This document shows, piece by piece, positions 7,454-16,023 of a stretch of 64,000 nt of DNA. Under the pieces are notes generated by a model that was given only the letters and a program-made list of their open reading frames with translations, ran no database searches and was not told where the DNA came from. The translations under genes and the position numbers were made by a program. Source of the stretch: FEN-1322 sp041663425 (lineage in GTDB: Bacteria > Omnitrophota > Gorgyraeia > 2-01-FULL-45-10); contig JBAYMS010000001.1 of the NCBI GenBank assembly GCA_041663425.1, forward strand, positions 35,536 through 99,535, written 5' to 3'. Each line of letters begins with the position of its first letter. Positions within the stretch are counted from its first letter, which is position 1.

Positions 7454-8689
7454 ATGCCATTTATCGCCGACTTCCATATACACTCAAAATACTCACGCGC
7501 GACGGCAAAAGATATGGATCTGGCCTCGCTGGCAAAATGGGCGAAGATAAAAGGCGTTGCAATGCTGGGCACCGGCGATTTTACCCACCCTTCGTGGTTT
7601 TCGGAACTTAAAAATAAATTAAAAGAAACAGATGCACCGGGCGTTTATGAATACGAAGGCATATTATTCATACTGACGGCTGAAGTTTCAAATATATATT
7701 TTAAGGCAGGCAGGACCAGGAAAGTACACAATATAATATTTGCCCCATCGCTTAATGCGGCTGAGGAAATAACTTCCGCAGTATCGGAATACGGCGAACT
7801 TTCCAGCGACGGCAGGCCGATCCTGAGTGTAGAATGCGACAGGATGGTCAGGCTCCTTACCAGGATAGACCCGAAGATTTTCTTTGTCCCCGCTCATGCG
7901 TGGACGCCGCACTTCAGTGTGTTCGGTTCGAATTCCGGATTTGACCTGCCCGAAGAGTGTTACGAAGACCAGACGGACAAAATATTTTCGATAGAGACCG
8001 GGTTGTCGAGCGATCCGGCCATGAACTGGCGCTGGTCCAGGCTCGACAGGTTTTGCATGACGTCCAACTCTGATGCGCATTCTCCGTCGAAAATAGGGCG
8101 CGAGGCGAATGTATTTAAAGATAAAATAAATTACACTGAGCTCATTGATATACTTAAGAAAAAAGATAAGGCGCGGTTCCTTTACACGATAGAATTTTTT
8201 CCTGAAGAAGGAAAATACCACTGGGACGGGCACAGGGACTGCAAGGCAAGGTTTCCGCCGCGGGAAGCGATGAAGTTAAATAATATTTGCCCTGTCTGCG
8301 GCAAGAAGGTTACAATAGGTGTTATGCACAGGCTCGAAGGCCTGGCAGACAGAAGCGAAGGATATGCCGATGCGGCGAGCCCTTCTTATAAAAGATTGGT
8401 GCCGCTGGCGGAGATCATAGGAAGTGCTTTTGGTGTAGGTACGGAATCCCTGAAGGTAGAAAGGGAATATTTCCGGTTAATTAAAAATTTCGGAACAGAA
8501 TTTAATATGCTCCTGTATATGAACGAAAAGGAGCTTCGCGAAAGTCTCCCGGAGAGGATCGCCAGAGGAATTATAAACGTCCGCAGCGGCGATATCGAAA
8601 TAAATCCGGGCTACGATGGAGAATACGGGAAAGTAACGGTTTTCAAAGAAGGCGACACGGCTCAGGATAAGCAGATGAGCTTCTTATAG
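7454..8689 (+). CDS. Endonuclease Q family protein (PHP domain, DNA deamination repair)
   Basis: The 411-aa protein starts with FIADFHIHSKYSRATAKDMD, followed by GTGDFTHPSWF, VEC, PAHAWTPHF and TSNSDAHSPS. This is a PHP metal site in the order known from EndoQ (COG1379). A zinc-finger-like NICPVCGKKVTIGVMHR segment lies near residue 280, as in EndoQ. Characterised EndoQ enzymes nick DNA 5' of uracil, hypoxanthine and abasic sites. Here the gene sits inside the pyr operon, 11 nt after pyrC and 6 nt before pyrK. This co-transcription is unusual, and its link to pyrimidine pools is inference. Confidence 0.85.
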   Translation: MPFIADFHIHSKYSRATAKDMDLASLAKWAKIKGVAMLGTGDFTHPSWFSELKNKLKETDAPGVYEYEGILFILTAEVSNIYFKAGRTRKVHNIIFAPSLNAAEEITSAVSEYGELSSDGRPILSVECDRMVRLLTRIDPKIFFVPAHAWTPHFSVFGSNSGFDLPEECYEDQTDKIFSIETGLSSDPAMNWRWSRLDRFCMTSNSDAHSPSKIGREANVFKDKINYTELIDILKKKDKARFLYTIEFFPEEGKYHWDGHRDCKARFPPREAMKLNNICPVCGKKVTIGVMHRLEGLADRSEGYADAASPSYKRLVPLAEIIGSAFGVGTESLKVEREYFRLIKNFGTEFNMLLYMNEKELRESLPERIARGIINVRSGDIEINPGYDGEYGKVTVFKEGDTAQDKQMSFL

Positions 8690-8695
8690 GAAAAC

Positions 8696-9499
8696 ATGAA
8701 ACAGCTGAACGAAAAAATACTGGATAATAAAAAGATGGGTGCAGGGTTCTGGCGCATGCGCATCTGTTCTGCGTATCTCGCCGGAAAGGCAAAGCCGGGG
8801 CAGTTTGTAGAGGTGAGGTGTTCGGCAGGCTCGGATCCGCTTTTGCGCAGGCCTTTGGGCATTCACAGGATCATAAAAGGCGGCGCGGAACTTTTATATG
8901 AAGTGGTCGGCAAAGGTACGGACATACTCTCTCAGAAGAAGAAGGGCGAGGAACTCGACCTGATAGGGCCCCTCGGAAACGGTTTTGATGTCCCCGGCCG
9001 TAAAGGGATAGCGATACTTGTTGCCGGCGGTAACGGAGTGGCTCCGTTATTCGCGCTTGCGGAGAAAATTGAAAAGCTGGGATGGAAAGTTAAAGTGCTG
9101 ATAGGTGCGCGCCACAATACGCATATTTTATGCGAAAAAGAATTTAAATCGCTCGGGGCAGAGGTTATCGTTGCCACAGAGGATGGGTCAAAAGGACACA
9201 AAGGCCTTGTGACGCATCTACTGAAAACGGAGCTGGCAGGGGCACAAACCGGTAAAGTAGTGAATGTATATGCCTGCGGGCCCATGGGGATGCTTAAGGC
9301 TGTCGCAAATATAGCGCGCGATTACAGAGCGCCGTGTCAGGTTTCGCTCGAGGAACGCATGGCATGCGGTGTAGGCGTGTGTCTGGGCTGCCCTGTTAAA
9401 ATAAAAATAGGGCACGGGATAAACGAAGCCGGCTATACATATAAGATGGTTTGTAAAGACGGGCCTGTATTCGATGCAGAAGAAGTTTTCTGGGAATAA
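8696..9499 (+). CDS. pyrK: Dihydroorotate dehydrogenase electron transfer subunit (PyrK)
   Basis: The 267-aa protein passes electrons from class 1B dihydroorotate dehydrogenase to NAD via FAD and a 2Fe-2S cluster. The FAD motif RRPLGIH, the NAD-domain segment AGGNGVAPLFALAEKI, YACGPMGMLKAV, and the cluster cysteines in MACGVGVCLGC plus YKMVCKDGPVF are all present. It pairs with pyrD directly downstream, so dihydroorotate oxidation here should be NAD-linked. Confidence 0.94.
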   Translation: MKQLNEKILDNKKMGAGFWRMRICSAYLAGKAKPGQFVEVRCSAGSDPLLRRPLGIHRIIKGGAELLYEVVGKGTDILSQKKKGEELDLIGPLGNGFDVPGRKGIAILVAGGNGVAPLFALAEKIEKLGWKVKVLIGARHNTHILCEKEFKSLGAEVIVATEDGSKGHKGLVTHLLKTELAGAQTGKVVNVYACGPMGMLKAVANIARDYRAPCQVSLEERMACGVGVCLGCPVKIKIGHGINEAGYTYKMVCKDGPVFDAEEVFWE

Positions 9500-9503
9500 A
9501 AAT

Positions 9504-10427
9504 ATGAAACCTGATCTTCAAGTAAAAATAGGAACGCTGAAACTTAAAAACCCGGTCATGGTAGCGTCGGGGACATTCGGCGCTGAATACCGGGAGCTTG
9601 TCGATGTCGGTAAGCTGGGTGCGATAGTCACCAAGACCATTACGCTAAACGGTCGCGCCGGCAATCCTGCCCCGAGAGTGGCGGAGGCATCTTCAGGTAT
9701 GCTCAATTCGATAGGACTGGAAAACAAAGGGCTGGAAGATTTTATAAACAAAAAAATACCGGCTTTTCCGGGCGGTGATACCAAACTTATTGTAAGTATT
9801 GCCGGAGACACCGAAGGTGAATTTACGCGCATGGTCGGAGAGCTCGACAAAGTGAAGAAGGTGAGCGCTATAGAGATCAACCTCTCCTGCCCAAACGTAA
9901 AGCACGGCAGCAGGACCGGACTTACTGCCCAGGATGAGGACGCATCATACAGTGTAGTGCGCGCTGTGCGCAGGGCGACGGGACTGCCGATCATAGCGAA
10001 GCTTACTCCGAACGTAACCGATATAGCGAAGATAGCTGTGGCTGTGGAGAAGGCCGGTGCCGACGCTATCCTCGCAGTTAATACATTTGCCGCTATGGCT
10101 ATCGATATCGAGACCCGCAGGCCTAAGCTCGGGAACGTGACGGGCGGTTTAAGCGGTCCGGCGATAAAACCTATAGCGCTGAAGATGATATGGGACATTT
10201 ACAATAAAGTAGAAATCCCTATAATAGGTGTGGGCGGTATCATGAATTATAAAGATGCCGTTGAATTTATGCTCTGCGGCGCGGCAGCGATACAGGTCGG
10301 CACGGCTACATTTGTAAATCCAAACACAGCGATCGAGATCATAAAAGGACTTAATAAATACTGCAGTGATAAAAATATAAAAAATATGTCCGAGCTCGTC
10401 GGAAATATTAATATAGGCCGCTTGTAG
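9504..10427 (+). CDS. pyrD: Dihydroorotate dehydrogenase, class 1B catalytic subunit
   Basis: A 307-aa FMN TIM-barrel enzyme oxidising dihydroorotate to orotate. Motifs are MVASGTFGAEYRELVD, KTITLNGRAGNPAPR, and the INLSCPNVKHG segment whose cysteine is the catalytic base of class 1 enzymes. IGVGGIMNYKDAVEFMLCGA forms the FMN phosphate site. The ATG at 9504 is preferred because family members start close to PDLQVKIG and it avoids the 26-nt overlap with pyrK implied by an ATG at 9474; the ribosome site is weak for both. Confidence 0.95.
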   Translation: MKPDLQVKIGTLKLKNPVMVASGTFGAEYRELVDVGKLGAIVTKTITLNGRAGNPAPRVAEASSGMLNSIGLENKGLEDFINKKIPAFPGGDTKLIVSIAGDTEGEFTRMVGELDKVKKVSAIEINLSCPNVKHGSRTGLTAQDEDASYSVVRAVRRATGLPIIAKLTPNVTDIAKIAVAVEKAGADAILAVNTFAAMAIDIETRRPKLGNVTGGLSGPAIKPIALKMIWDIYNKVEIPIIGVGGIMNYKDAVEFMLCGAAAIQVGTATFVNPNTAIEIIKGLNKYCSDKNIKNMSELVGNINIGRL

Positions 10428-10470
10428 AACTCGCGGCACTTAGCCACACCGTGGCTTAATAAACTTGGAG
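10417..10470 (+). repeat. Repeated 5'-leader element, copy A (before pyrF)
   Basis: A hairpin GCCGC/GCGGC (10417-10421/10433-10437) runs into CACTTAG (10437-10443). A second hairpin AGCCAC-ACC-GTGGCT follows, then TAATAAACTTGGAG, which supplies the pyrF ribosome site 4 nt before ATG. The same architecture recurs at 28375-28482 (twice) and 57481-57533. Confidence 0.7.
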
Positions 10471-10474
10471 CATT

Positions 10475-11188
10475 ATGACATCCATTAATAAATTGATAGT
10501 AGCGCTCGATGTAAATACCGAAGAAAAAGCGGTCGCCCTGGCTGAGACGCTGAAAAATGAAGTGAGATTTCTCAAGATAGGCCTTGAGTTATTTTCAGCA
10601 TGCGGGCCGAAGATAGTGGAGAGGATAAAAGAGACCGGCTGCGATGTATTCCTCGACCTGAAATTTCATGACATTCCGACAACAGTTATGAAAGCCGCAG
10701 CAGCGGTAACTGCGCTCGAGCCTTTCATGTTCAATGTGCACGCGCTGGGCGGATATGAGATGATGAAACGGACTGCCGAGGCTGTAGCGAGCGAGACCTC
10801 AAGGCTCGAAATAGTAAAACCGAAAGTTCTGGCGGTGACGATACTTACCAGCATGGACGAAAAGGCGATGAGAGAGATAGGGCTATCCTTAAATCCGAAA
10901 GACGCGGTTCTGAAATTGGCTGCTCTGGCGAAAAAAGCGGGCTTAGACGGAGTGGTGGCTTCACCGTCCGAGACGAAAGCCATAAGGGAAGAGCTGGGCG
11001 AGGATTTTATTATAGTGACTCCGGGTGTGCGTCCGGAATGGGCCGCAGTAAATGATCAGAAGAGGGTCGCCACACCGAAAGCGGCAATAAAAGACGGCGC
11101 AAATTATATAGTTGTCGGCCGTCCGATAACGGAATATAAAGATCCTGCCGAAGCGGCCAGGCAGATACGAAAAGAGATGGAGATATGA
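10475..11188 (+). CDS. pyrF: Orotidine 5'-phosphate decarboxylase
   Basis: A 237-aa TIM-barrel enzyme making UMP from OMP. LIVALDVNTEEKAVALAE is the start, the catalytic segment is FLDLKFHDIPTTV, and TPGVRPEW and IVVGRPITEYKDP form the phosphate site. It is separated from pyrD by 47 nt holding the repeated leader element, and overlaps pyrE by ATGA. Confidence 0.97.
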   Translation: MTSINKLIVALDVNTEEKAVALAETLKNEVRFLKIGLELFSACGPKIVERIKETGCDVFLDLKFHDIPTTVMKAAAAVTALEPFMFNVHALGGYEMMKRTAEAVASETSRLEIVKPKVLAVTILTSMDEKAMREIGLSLNPKDAVLKLAALAKKAGLDGVVASPSETKAIREELGEDFIIVTPGVRPEWAAVNDQKRVATPKAAIKDGANYIVVGRPITEYKDPAEAARQIRKEMEI

Positions 11189-11754
11189 ACGAGAAAGAAG
11201 TTTTGGATGTATTTAATAAAAAGAATGCGTTGTTAACAGGCCATTTCAAATTATCGAGCGGCCTTCACAGTAAAAATTATCTGCAATGCGCCCTGATATT
11301 GCAGTATCCGGACATCGCGGAAGAGCTTTCGAAAGAGATAGCGAAAAGAGTTTCAAAAGAAAATATAGATGTGGTTGTAGGACCAGCTCTGGGCGGGGTA
11401 ACATTTGCTTATGAGATCGCGAGAGCACTTAAAGTGCGCGGGCTATTTACGGAACGACAGGAAGGTGCGATGGTGCTGCGCCGCGGTTTTACTATATCGC
11501 CGGGTGAGAAAGTTCTTGTGGCAGAAGACGTTATAACAACGGGCGGTTCTACTAAAGAAGTCATCGAAGTTGTAAAAAAGCTGGGCGGTATCGTGGTCGG
11601 AGTAGCGAGCATAATAGACAGAAGCTCAGAGCCTGTGGACTTCGGCGTGCCGTTTACGGCTCTTGCCAGGATAAAGGTTGAGACTTTCAAAGAAGAAGAT
11701 TGTCCTCTCTGTAAGGCAAAAACCCCGATAACAAAGCCCGGCTCGAGAAAATAA
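11185..11754 (+). CDS. pyrE: Orotate phosphoribosyltransferase
   Basis: A 189-aa type I PRTase converting orotate and PRPP to OMP. The N-terminal GHFKLSSGLHSKNYLQ segment, the PRPP motif VLVAEDVITTGGSTKEVIEV and the C-terminal EEDCPLCKAKTPITKPGSRK ending match the thermophile-type OPRTases. It is the last gene of the operon. No clear intrinsic terminator was seen between it and the tRNA-Val promoter. Confidence 0.97.
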   Translation: MNEKEVLDVFNKKNALLTGHFKLSSGLHSKNYLQCALILQYPDIAEELSKEIAKRVSKENIDVVVGPALGGVTFAYEIARALKVRGLFTERQEGAMVLRRGFTISPGEKVLVAEDVITTGGSTKEVIEVVKKLGGIVVGVASIIDRSSEPVDFGVPFTALARIKVETFKEEDCPLCKAKTPITKPGSRK

Positions 11755-11771
11755 GCATAAATTCTAAATTA

Positions 11772-11801
11772 TTGCGTCCGGACGGGCGGTTATGGTATTA
11801 T
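11772..11801 (+). promoter_or_regulatory. Probable promoter of tRNA-Val(UAC)
   Basis: TTGCGT (11772-11777) and TATTAT (11796-11801) with 18-bp spacing lie 13 nt upstream of the mature tRNA. Moderate match to the sigma-70 consensus. Confidence 0.5.
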
Positions 11802-11814
11802 ATTTTCCACTTTA

Positions 11815-11889
11815 GGGCAAGTAGCTCAATGGCGGAGCAATCGGTTTACATCCGATAGGTTACAGGTTCGACCCCTGTCTTGCCCACCA
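11815..11889 (+). tRNA. tRNA-Val (TAC)
   Basis: A complete 75-nt cloverleaf with acceptor GGGCAAG/CTTGCCC, anticodon loop TTTACAT on an ATCGG/CCGAT stem, T-loop GGTTCGACCCC and encoded CCA. It complements the GAC isoacceptor at 1804. Confidence 0.97.
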
Positions 11890-11915
11890 CTTCTCTGAAT
11901 AACCCAAGCCATGCA

Positions 11916-11956
11916 GTCCCGAGGAGATGTGGTTTGACTGATGCGACGAGGGACAC
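11916..11956 (-). repeat. Palindromic repeat element, copy 1 (reverse orientation)
   Basis: Read on the minus strand this is GTGTCCCTCGTC, 19 nt, TCCTCGGGAC. The ends form a GTCCC/GGGAC stem. The same 12-mer and 10-mer, 21 nt apart, occur on the plus strand at 59168-59210, so this is a dispersed family and not chance. It lies just upstream of the GIY-YIG gene. Confidence 0.6.
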
Positions 11957-11964
11957 TTAACCCT

Positions 11965-12207
11965 ATGAGCAAGTGGACTGTTTATATTCTTAAATGTAAT
12001 GACGCTTCTTTATATACCGGCATTACGACCGATCTTGAAAAACGGGTAAAAAAGCACAATGAAGGCCGTGCTGCGAAGTACACGAGAGCAAAAAGGCCTG
12101 TTTCAGTGGTTTATACTGAAGGCGCTGTTAATTCATCCTCAGCTAAAAAGAGAGAAGCCGAGATAAAAAAATTATCTCGACAAGCTAAGGTAGAGCTGAT
12201 AAAATAA
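11965..12207 (+). CDS. GIY-YIG nuclease-domain protein (YhbQ/UPF0213 type)
   Basis: The 80-aa protein carries WTVYILKCNDASLYTGITTDLEKRVKKHN (VYIL...YTGIT is the GIY-YIG motif), AAKYTRAKRPVSVVYTE and a C-terminal AKKREAEIKKLSRQAKVELI. This matches small stand-alone GIY-YIG proteins found in most bacteria, related to DNA-nicking nucleases, with a poorly known role. ATG 11965 is preferred to the in-frame ATG at 11941, because 11941-11956 belongs to the palindromic repeat and homologues start near KWTVYIL. Confidence 0.88.
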   Translation: MSKWTVYILKCNDASLYTGITTDLEKRVKKHNEGRAAKYTRAKRPVSVVYTEGAVNSSSAKKREAEIKKLSRQAKVELIK

Positions 12208-12221
12208 GCTTCCAGATTTCC

Positions 12222-12298
12222 GGGGACGTAGTTCAGTTGGTTAGAACGTCAGATTGTCGATCTGAAGGTCGCGGGTTCGACCCCCGTCGTCCCCGCCA
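12222..12298 (+). tRNA. tRNA-Asp (GTC)
   Basis: A complete 77-nt cloverleaf with acceptor GGGGACG/CGTCCCC, anticodon loop TTGTCGA on a CAGA/TCTG stem, T-loop GGTTCGACCCC and encoded CCA. The accessory island begins directly after it, a typical integration position. Confidence 0.97.
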
Positions 12299-12332
12299 TA
12301 TAGAAACAGTAACTGGTTTAATACCAGATGAT

Positions 12333-12380
12333 TAGCCGTAACAAGTTGTAAATTCAACTGGTTACGGCTATTTTATTTAT
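12333..12380 (+). terminator. Intrinsic terminator after tRNA-Asp
   Basis: TAGCCGTAAC (12333-12342) pairs with GTTACGGCTA (12361-12370), with further pairing of AAGTTG and CAACT, followed by TTTTATTTAT. Confidence 0.8.
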
Positions 12381-12418
12381 CTTGCGTGTTTTGGAAATTA
12401 GCGCTATTCTTGGAAGTG

Positions 12419-12437
12419 ATGGCACAAAAATGGCACA
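12419..12437 (+). repeat. Short direct repeats, possible integrase arm sites
   Basis: ATGGCACA occurs at 12419-12426 and 12430-12437 with an 11-bp period, just downstream of tRNA-Asp. Paired short direct repeats of this kind are found as arm-type sites of tyrosine recombinases. No integrase gene remains in the window, so this is only suggestive. Confidence 0.3.
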
Positions 12438-12452
12438 GTCATAGGGCTCCGA

Positions 12453-12947
12453 ATGGCGAATAATATTGATGTTTCAAAACTTCCGCTAAGCAAGATATTG
12501 ATTTTGTTTGGCGACTTAATGGATGAGCTGAAGAAAAGAGGCGTTGTTAGAACGCGTAATAATCCGGTAGCTGACTATGCCGAATGGCTAACGGTAAGAG
12601 TCTTTAGTCTTGGCATCCAAACAAGCTCTAACAAAGGCTTTGATGCCATTGATAAAAAAGGAATTCGATACCAAATAAAAGGCCGTAGGCTCGATGCTTC
12701 AAACCCATCCCGGCAATTGGGGGTTATTCGCGATCTTGATAAAAAGGGATTCGATTTTCTTATCGCTATCATATTTAACAAAGATTTTACTATTCACGAT
12801 GCCTATAAAATTCCGCACGAGCTCATAGGCGAATACGCTCGTTATAGTAAACATCAAAATGGATATATATTACACCTTAAAGGAAAAATTCTTCTGGCAA
12901 AAGGCGTTGAGAATATTACCGGAGCATTAAGCAAAGTTTCGGCATGA
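12453..12947 (+). CDS. PD-(D/E)XK nuclease-like protein of the tRNA-Asp island
   Basis: The 164-aa protein has a helical N-terminus, then a block with Glu44, Asp64 and Q74-I-K76 (GFDAIDKKGIRYQIKGRR). This resembles the E...D...QxK variant of the PD-(D/E)XK nuclease core, and the next segment FDFLIAIIFNKDF fits the third core strand. It may be related to the DUF6998 family, but that name is from memory. The next gene, a PHP/SMC-like ATPase, begins 7 nt after its stop, so the two form a likely operon and perhaps a defence pair. The region is A/T-richer than its surroundings, consistent with transfer. Confidence 0.55.
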   Translation: MANNIDVSKLPLSKILILFGDLMDELKKRGVVRTRNNPVADYAEWLTVRVFSLGIQTSSNKGFDAIDKKGIRYQIKGRRLDASNPSRQLGVIRDLDKKGFDFLIAIIFNKDFTIHDAYKIPHELIGEYARYSKHQNGYILHLKGKILLAKGVENITGALSKVSA

Positions 12948-12954
12948 GGAGATT

Positions 12955-15825
12955 ATGAACTATCCACGAGGGTCGGAATGGAGAAAATGGGACTTACATT
13001 TACACACACCGTCTTCTTATGATTACGATGACAAGAGCGTCACAGATGAGCAATTGATTAAAACCTTAAAAGAAAACGAAATTACCGTTGTAGCTATAAC
13101 GGATCATCATTTTATAGATGTTGAAAAGATAAAGAAACTACAAGAATTAGCAAAAGACGAAATTACAATATTCCCGGGGATTGAGCTTCGAGCAGAGCTG
13201 GGAGGTAGCGAATCCATCCATTTTATAGGAATATTCCCAGAGGATTCTGATGTAAATGATATTTGGACAAAATTACAGGGGCAGTTAGAATTAACGCCAG
13301 CGGATGTAAAGAAAAAAGGTAATGATAAGATTTATTGCCATTTGAATAAGGCCGCCGAGCTTATTCATCAGTTGGGAGGCATTATAACTATTCATGCTGG
13401 CTCGAAAAGTAACTCGGTTGAAAAAATCACTAATGCGCTTCCATATAAAGAAGCGCTTAAAGAAGACATTGTGAAATCTATCAATGTCTATGAAATCGGG
13501 AATTCAGCCGATGTGGAAGGATACAGAAGCAATGTTTTTCCGAACATAGGGATTAAAATTCCTTTGGTAATTTGTTCTGACAACCACGATATAAAAAAGT
13601 ATGTGTTAAAAGAGAATTGTTGGATAAAAGCAGATCCAACATTTACCGGGTTAAAGCAGATTATATTAGAGCCGGAGGATAGGGTATATATTGGCAAAGC
13701 TCCAACGAGGAGGAAAAACCTCGCCAGCGTAATCGACAAGATTGAGATTAGTAATTCTAACGGGTGGTTTGAGGAATCCCCTATTGTTTTAAACGAAGAC
13801 TTGGTCACCATAATAGGAGAAAAAGGTGCCGGTAAGACCGCGCTTGCCGATTTTATAGCTCTGGCGGGCGGGGATTTTGGGCTTCAAAAAAGCGATGCTA
13901 GCTCTTTTGTATTCAAAGCTCTAACCCCTACCAAACAAATCGAGAAGACCATTGAAAATTGTCAAGTAACTATCAAATGGAAAGAGGGCAATCCCGACCA
14001 GATAACTATAAACAAAGAGCTGGTTGATTATAAACCTACGAAGAAAGTAAAATATTTATCTCAAAGTTTTATTGAGGAAAAATGTCGCCCAGAACACGCT
14101 GATGAATTGAGAAAAGAAATCGAGAATATCGTTTTTCAATATATACCAACATCCGATAGGCTTGGGCAAACAACATTTAACGATTTAAAACGTTTAATGA
14201 CGCGGGGTATTGAAGTAGAAAAAAGTAACTGCAGACAGCTTTTATTCGACCTCAATGGTGAAATTTCTATTCTAAGAGACGAGATAGATAATCTCGAAGT
14301 ACAAAAGTCAACTAAGAAGAAAACTGAAGATGAAATAACTCAGTTAAATGAACAGAAACCAAAACCTGCTGATGCCGAGGAAAAAGCCATCGAAGATAAG
14401 CTGGCTATTTTATATACCAAGAAAAGTGAGATTAACGAAAAAGTTGCAGAATGCAAGTTGCAATTAAGCACCATAGAATCTATAAAAACAAAGCTGCTAG
14501 CTCTAAGTCAATACGTTGAAAAAGAATTGATTAGCATTAAGACGGACCTTGATTCAATAGCTTTAGGCAGTATTTACAACAAGCTAACATTTTCAATAAA
14601 TCCAGAATTTCATACGAAGCTTGATGAAGCTAAGAATAAGCTGACGAAACAGATTAAAGATTTTGAAGGAGCGCCGGAAAAAGTATCGTCCCTCACCGAA
14701 GATGAGAAAAAACTAGAGCTGATAACGACTGATTTTGTCAATGGGCTCACACTTTCTCGTTTAGATGTAATTATAGAATGGCTAGAAACAAAATCGAGCA
14801 TTGCCTATGATGCAAGAAAAGTTATTAAGGATTTCGAAGAGAAAATAGAGAAAAATAAGAAAGCAGTAGCATCTTTAGAAAAAAGCATCGCCGAGGTAGA
14901 GAAAACAAAAAAACCTACTCTTGCGAAGAAAATCGAGGAAAGAAATAGTGCCTATAAAAGTTATTTCACTTTGCTCCAAAAAGAAAAAAGTGTATTTGAA
15001 AGCCTGAGCGCACCTATTAAAACAAAAATTGATTCAGAGAATGTTGGTGATAAGCAGATAGGTTACTCAGCAAGAATTGAATTTGATGTTAATGGATTTT
15101 ATGAAAAAGCATGTGAAATAATAAATTTCAAAGCAGCTGGTCATTATCATCAAGATGGCCAACTGTTATTTAAAGATATCAAAGCCATAGCAGAAAAGAT
15201 TGAGCTCGCAGAAGATGCCGATGTTTGCGCTTGTCTTGTAGACCGGTTCATTCAAACATTCGAAAAAGATGATGGTAGCGATGTTGATATTAAAACTCAA
15301 CTGAAAAAAGGTAAAAAACAAATTGATTTTGATGCATGGCTTTTTGGTATTTCATTCTTCAGCGTGACATATAGCATAAAATACCAAGATACTTATATTG
15401 AATTGCTATCTCCTGGAAAAAAAGGGATAGTGTTGTTACTAATGTATCTCACGTTAGATGCTGAGAGTGGCATACCGTTGATTATAGACCAACCAGAAGA
15501 AAATCTAGACAACAAATCCGTATATGCGCATCTAATAGAATACTTCCGCCAAGCCAAGAAGCGGCGGCAAATTATCGTTGTAACACACAATCCGAATTTA
15601 GTATTAAATACAGATGCCGAACAAGTGCTTGTTGCTGATTTTCAAGTCGTACCACCTGCGGGGCAAGCAAGAATAAGATATATAAGCGGGTCTATAGAAA
15701 ATTCGTTTATTAACGAGTCTCTCAAAGACCCTCTCAGAAGACAGGGTATTCGCGAGCATGGTGCCGAGATATTGGAGGGCGGTAAAAAGGCCTTTATTCA
15801 GCGAAAAGATAAGTACGAATACTAA
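12955..15825 (+). CDS. PHP-domain SMC/AAA-like ATPase (TrlF-like)
   Basis: A 956-aa two-part protein. Residues 1-250 form a PHP phosphoesterase domain: KWDLHLHTPSSYD with His15/His17, AITDHH, FPGIELRAE, HAGSKSN and ICSDNHD. The rest is an SMC/RecN-like ATPase: Walker A IGEKGAGKTALADF near residue 289, about 500 residues of charged coiled coil, signature LLSPGKKGIVLLL near 817, Walker B IPLIIDQPEENLDN near 840, and a VVTHNPNLV H-loop near 872. PHP fused to an SMC-like ATPase fits the TrlF-type ATPases often seen on defence islands. The PHP part probably cuts nucleic acid or a nucleotide signal. No phenotype is known from the sequence. Confidence 0.8.
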   Translation: MNYPRGSEWRKWDLHLHTPSSYDYDDKSVTDEQLIKTLKENEITVVAITDHHFIDVEKIKKLQELAKDEITIFPGIELRAELGGSESIHFIGIFPEDSDVNDIWTKLQGQLELTPADVKKKGNDKIYCHLNKAAELIHQLGGIITIHAGSKSNSVEKITNALPYKEALKEDIVKSINVYEIGNSADVEGYRSNVFPNIGIKIPLVICSDNHDIKKYVLKENCWIKADPTFTGLKQIILEPEDRVYIGKAPTRRKNLASVIDKIEISNSNGWFEESPIVLNEDLVTIIGEKGAGKTALADFIALAGGDFGLQKSDASSFVFKALTPTKQIEKTIENCQVTIKWKEGNPDQITINKELVDYKPTKKVKYLSQSFIEEKCRPEHADELRKEIENIVFQYIPTSDRLGQTTFNDLKRLMTRGIEVEKSNCRQLLFDLNGEISILRDEIDNLEVQKSTKKKTEDEITQLNEQKPKPADAEEKAIEDKLAILYTKKSEINEKVAECKLQLSTIESIKTKLLALSQYVEKELISIKTDLDSIALGSIYNKLTFSINPEFHTKLDEAKNKLTKQIKDFEGAPEKVSSLTEDEKKLELITTDFVNGLTLSRLDVIIEWLETKSSIAYDARKVIKDFEEKIEKNKKAVASLEKSIAEVEKTKKPTLAKKIEERNSAYKSYFTLLQKEKSVFESLSAPIKTKIDSENVGDKQIGYSARIEFDVNGFYEKACEIINFKAAGHYHQDGQLLFKDIKAIAEKIELAEDADVCACLVDRFIQTFEKDDGSDVDIKTQLKKGKKQIDFDAWLFGISFFSVTYSIKYQDTYIELLSPGKKGIVLLLMYLTLDAESGIPLIIDQPEENLDNKSVYAHLIEYFRQAKKRRQIIVVTHNPNLVLNTDAEQVLVADFQVVPPAGQARIRYISGSIENSFINESLKDPLRRQGIREHGAEILEGGKKAFIQRKDKYEY

Positions 15826-15837
15826 GTTTAATAATCA

Positions 15838-16023
15838 ATTGCTGAGAATAAATATAAACAAGAACTGATTAATCGCTGGTCTAAGCTTTATGGTAAACAG
15901 ATAACCGAAGAAGAATATCGACAGATTTGTGATAATTTAAGCGGTTACATTAAACTTTTGTATGAGTGGGATATGAAAGATAAAACGCAAAAAGGAGAGC
16001 ACAATGCCAAGGATAGCAAGTAA
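15838..16023 (+). pseudogene. Small ORF without a normal start codon (island fragment)
   Basis: A frame open from 15835 to the stop at 16021-16023 encodes an ordered-looking peptide, with segments ELINRWSKLYGKQITEEEY and SGYIKLLYEWDMK. Upstream of those segments only an ATT (15838) could serve as start, with no ribosome site. Either a 5'-truncated gene or a rare ATT start. It overlaps the next small gene by 20 nt. Confidence 0.4.
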
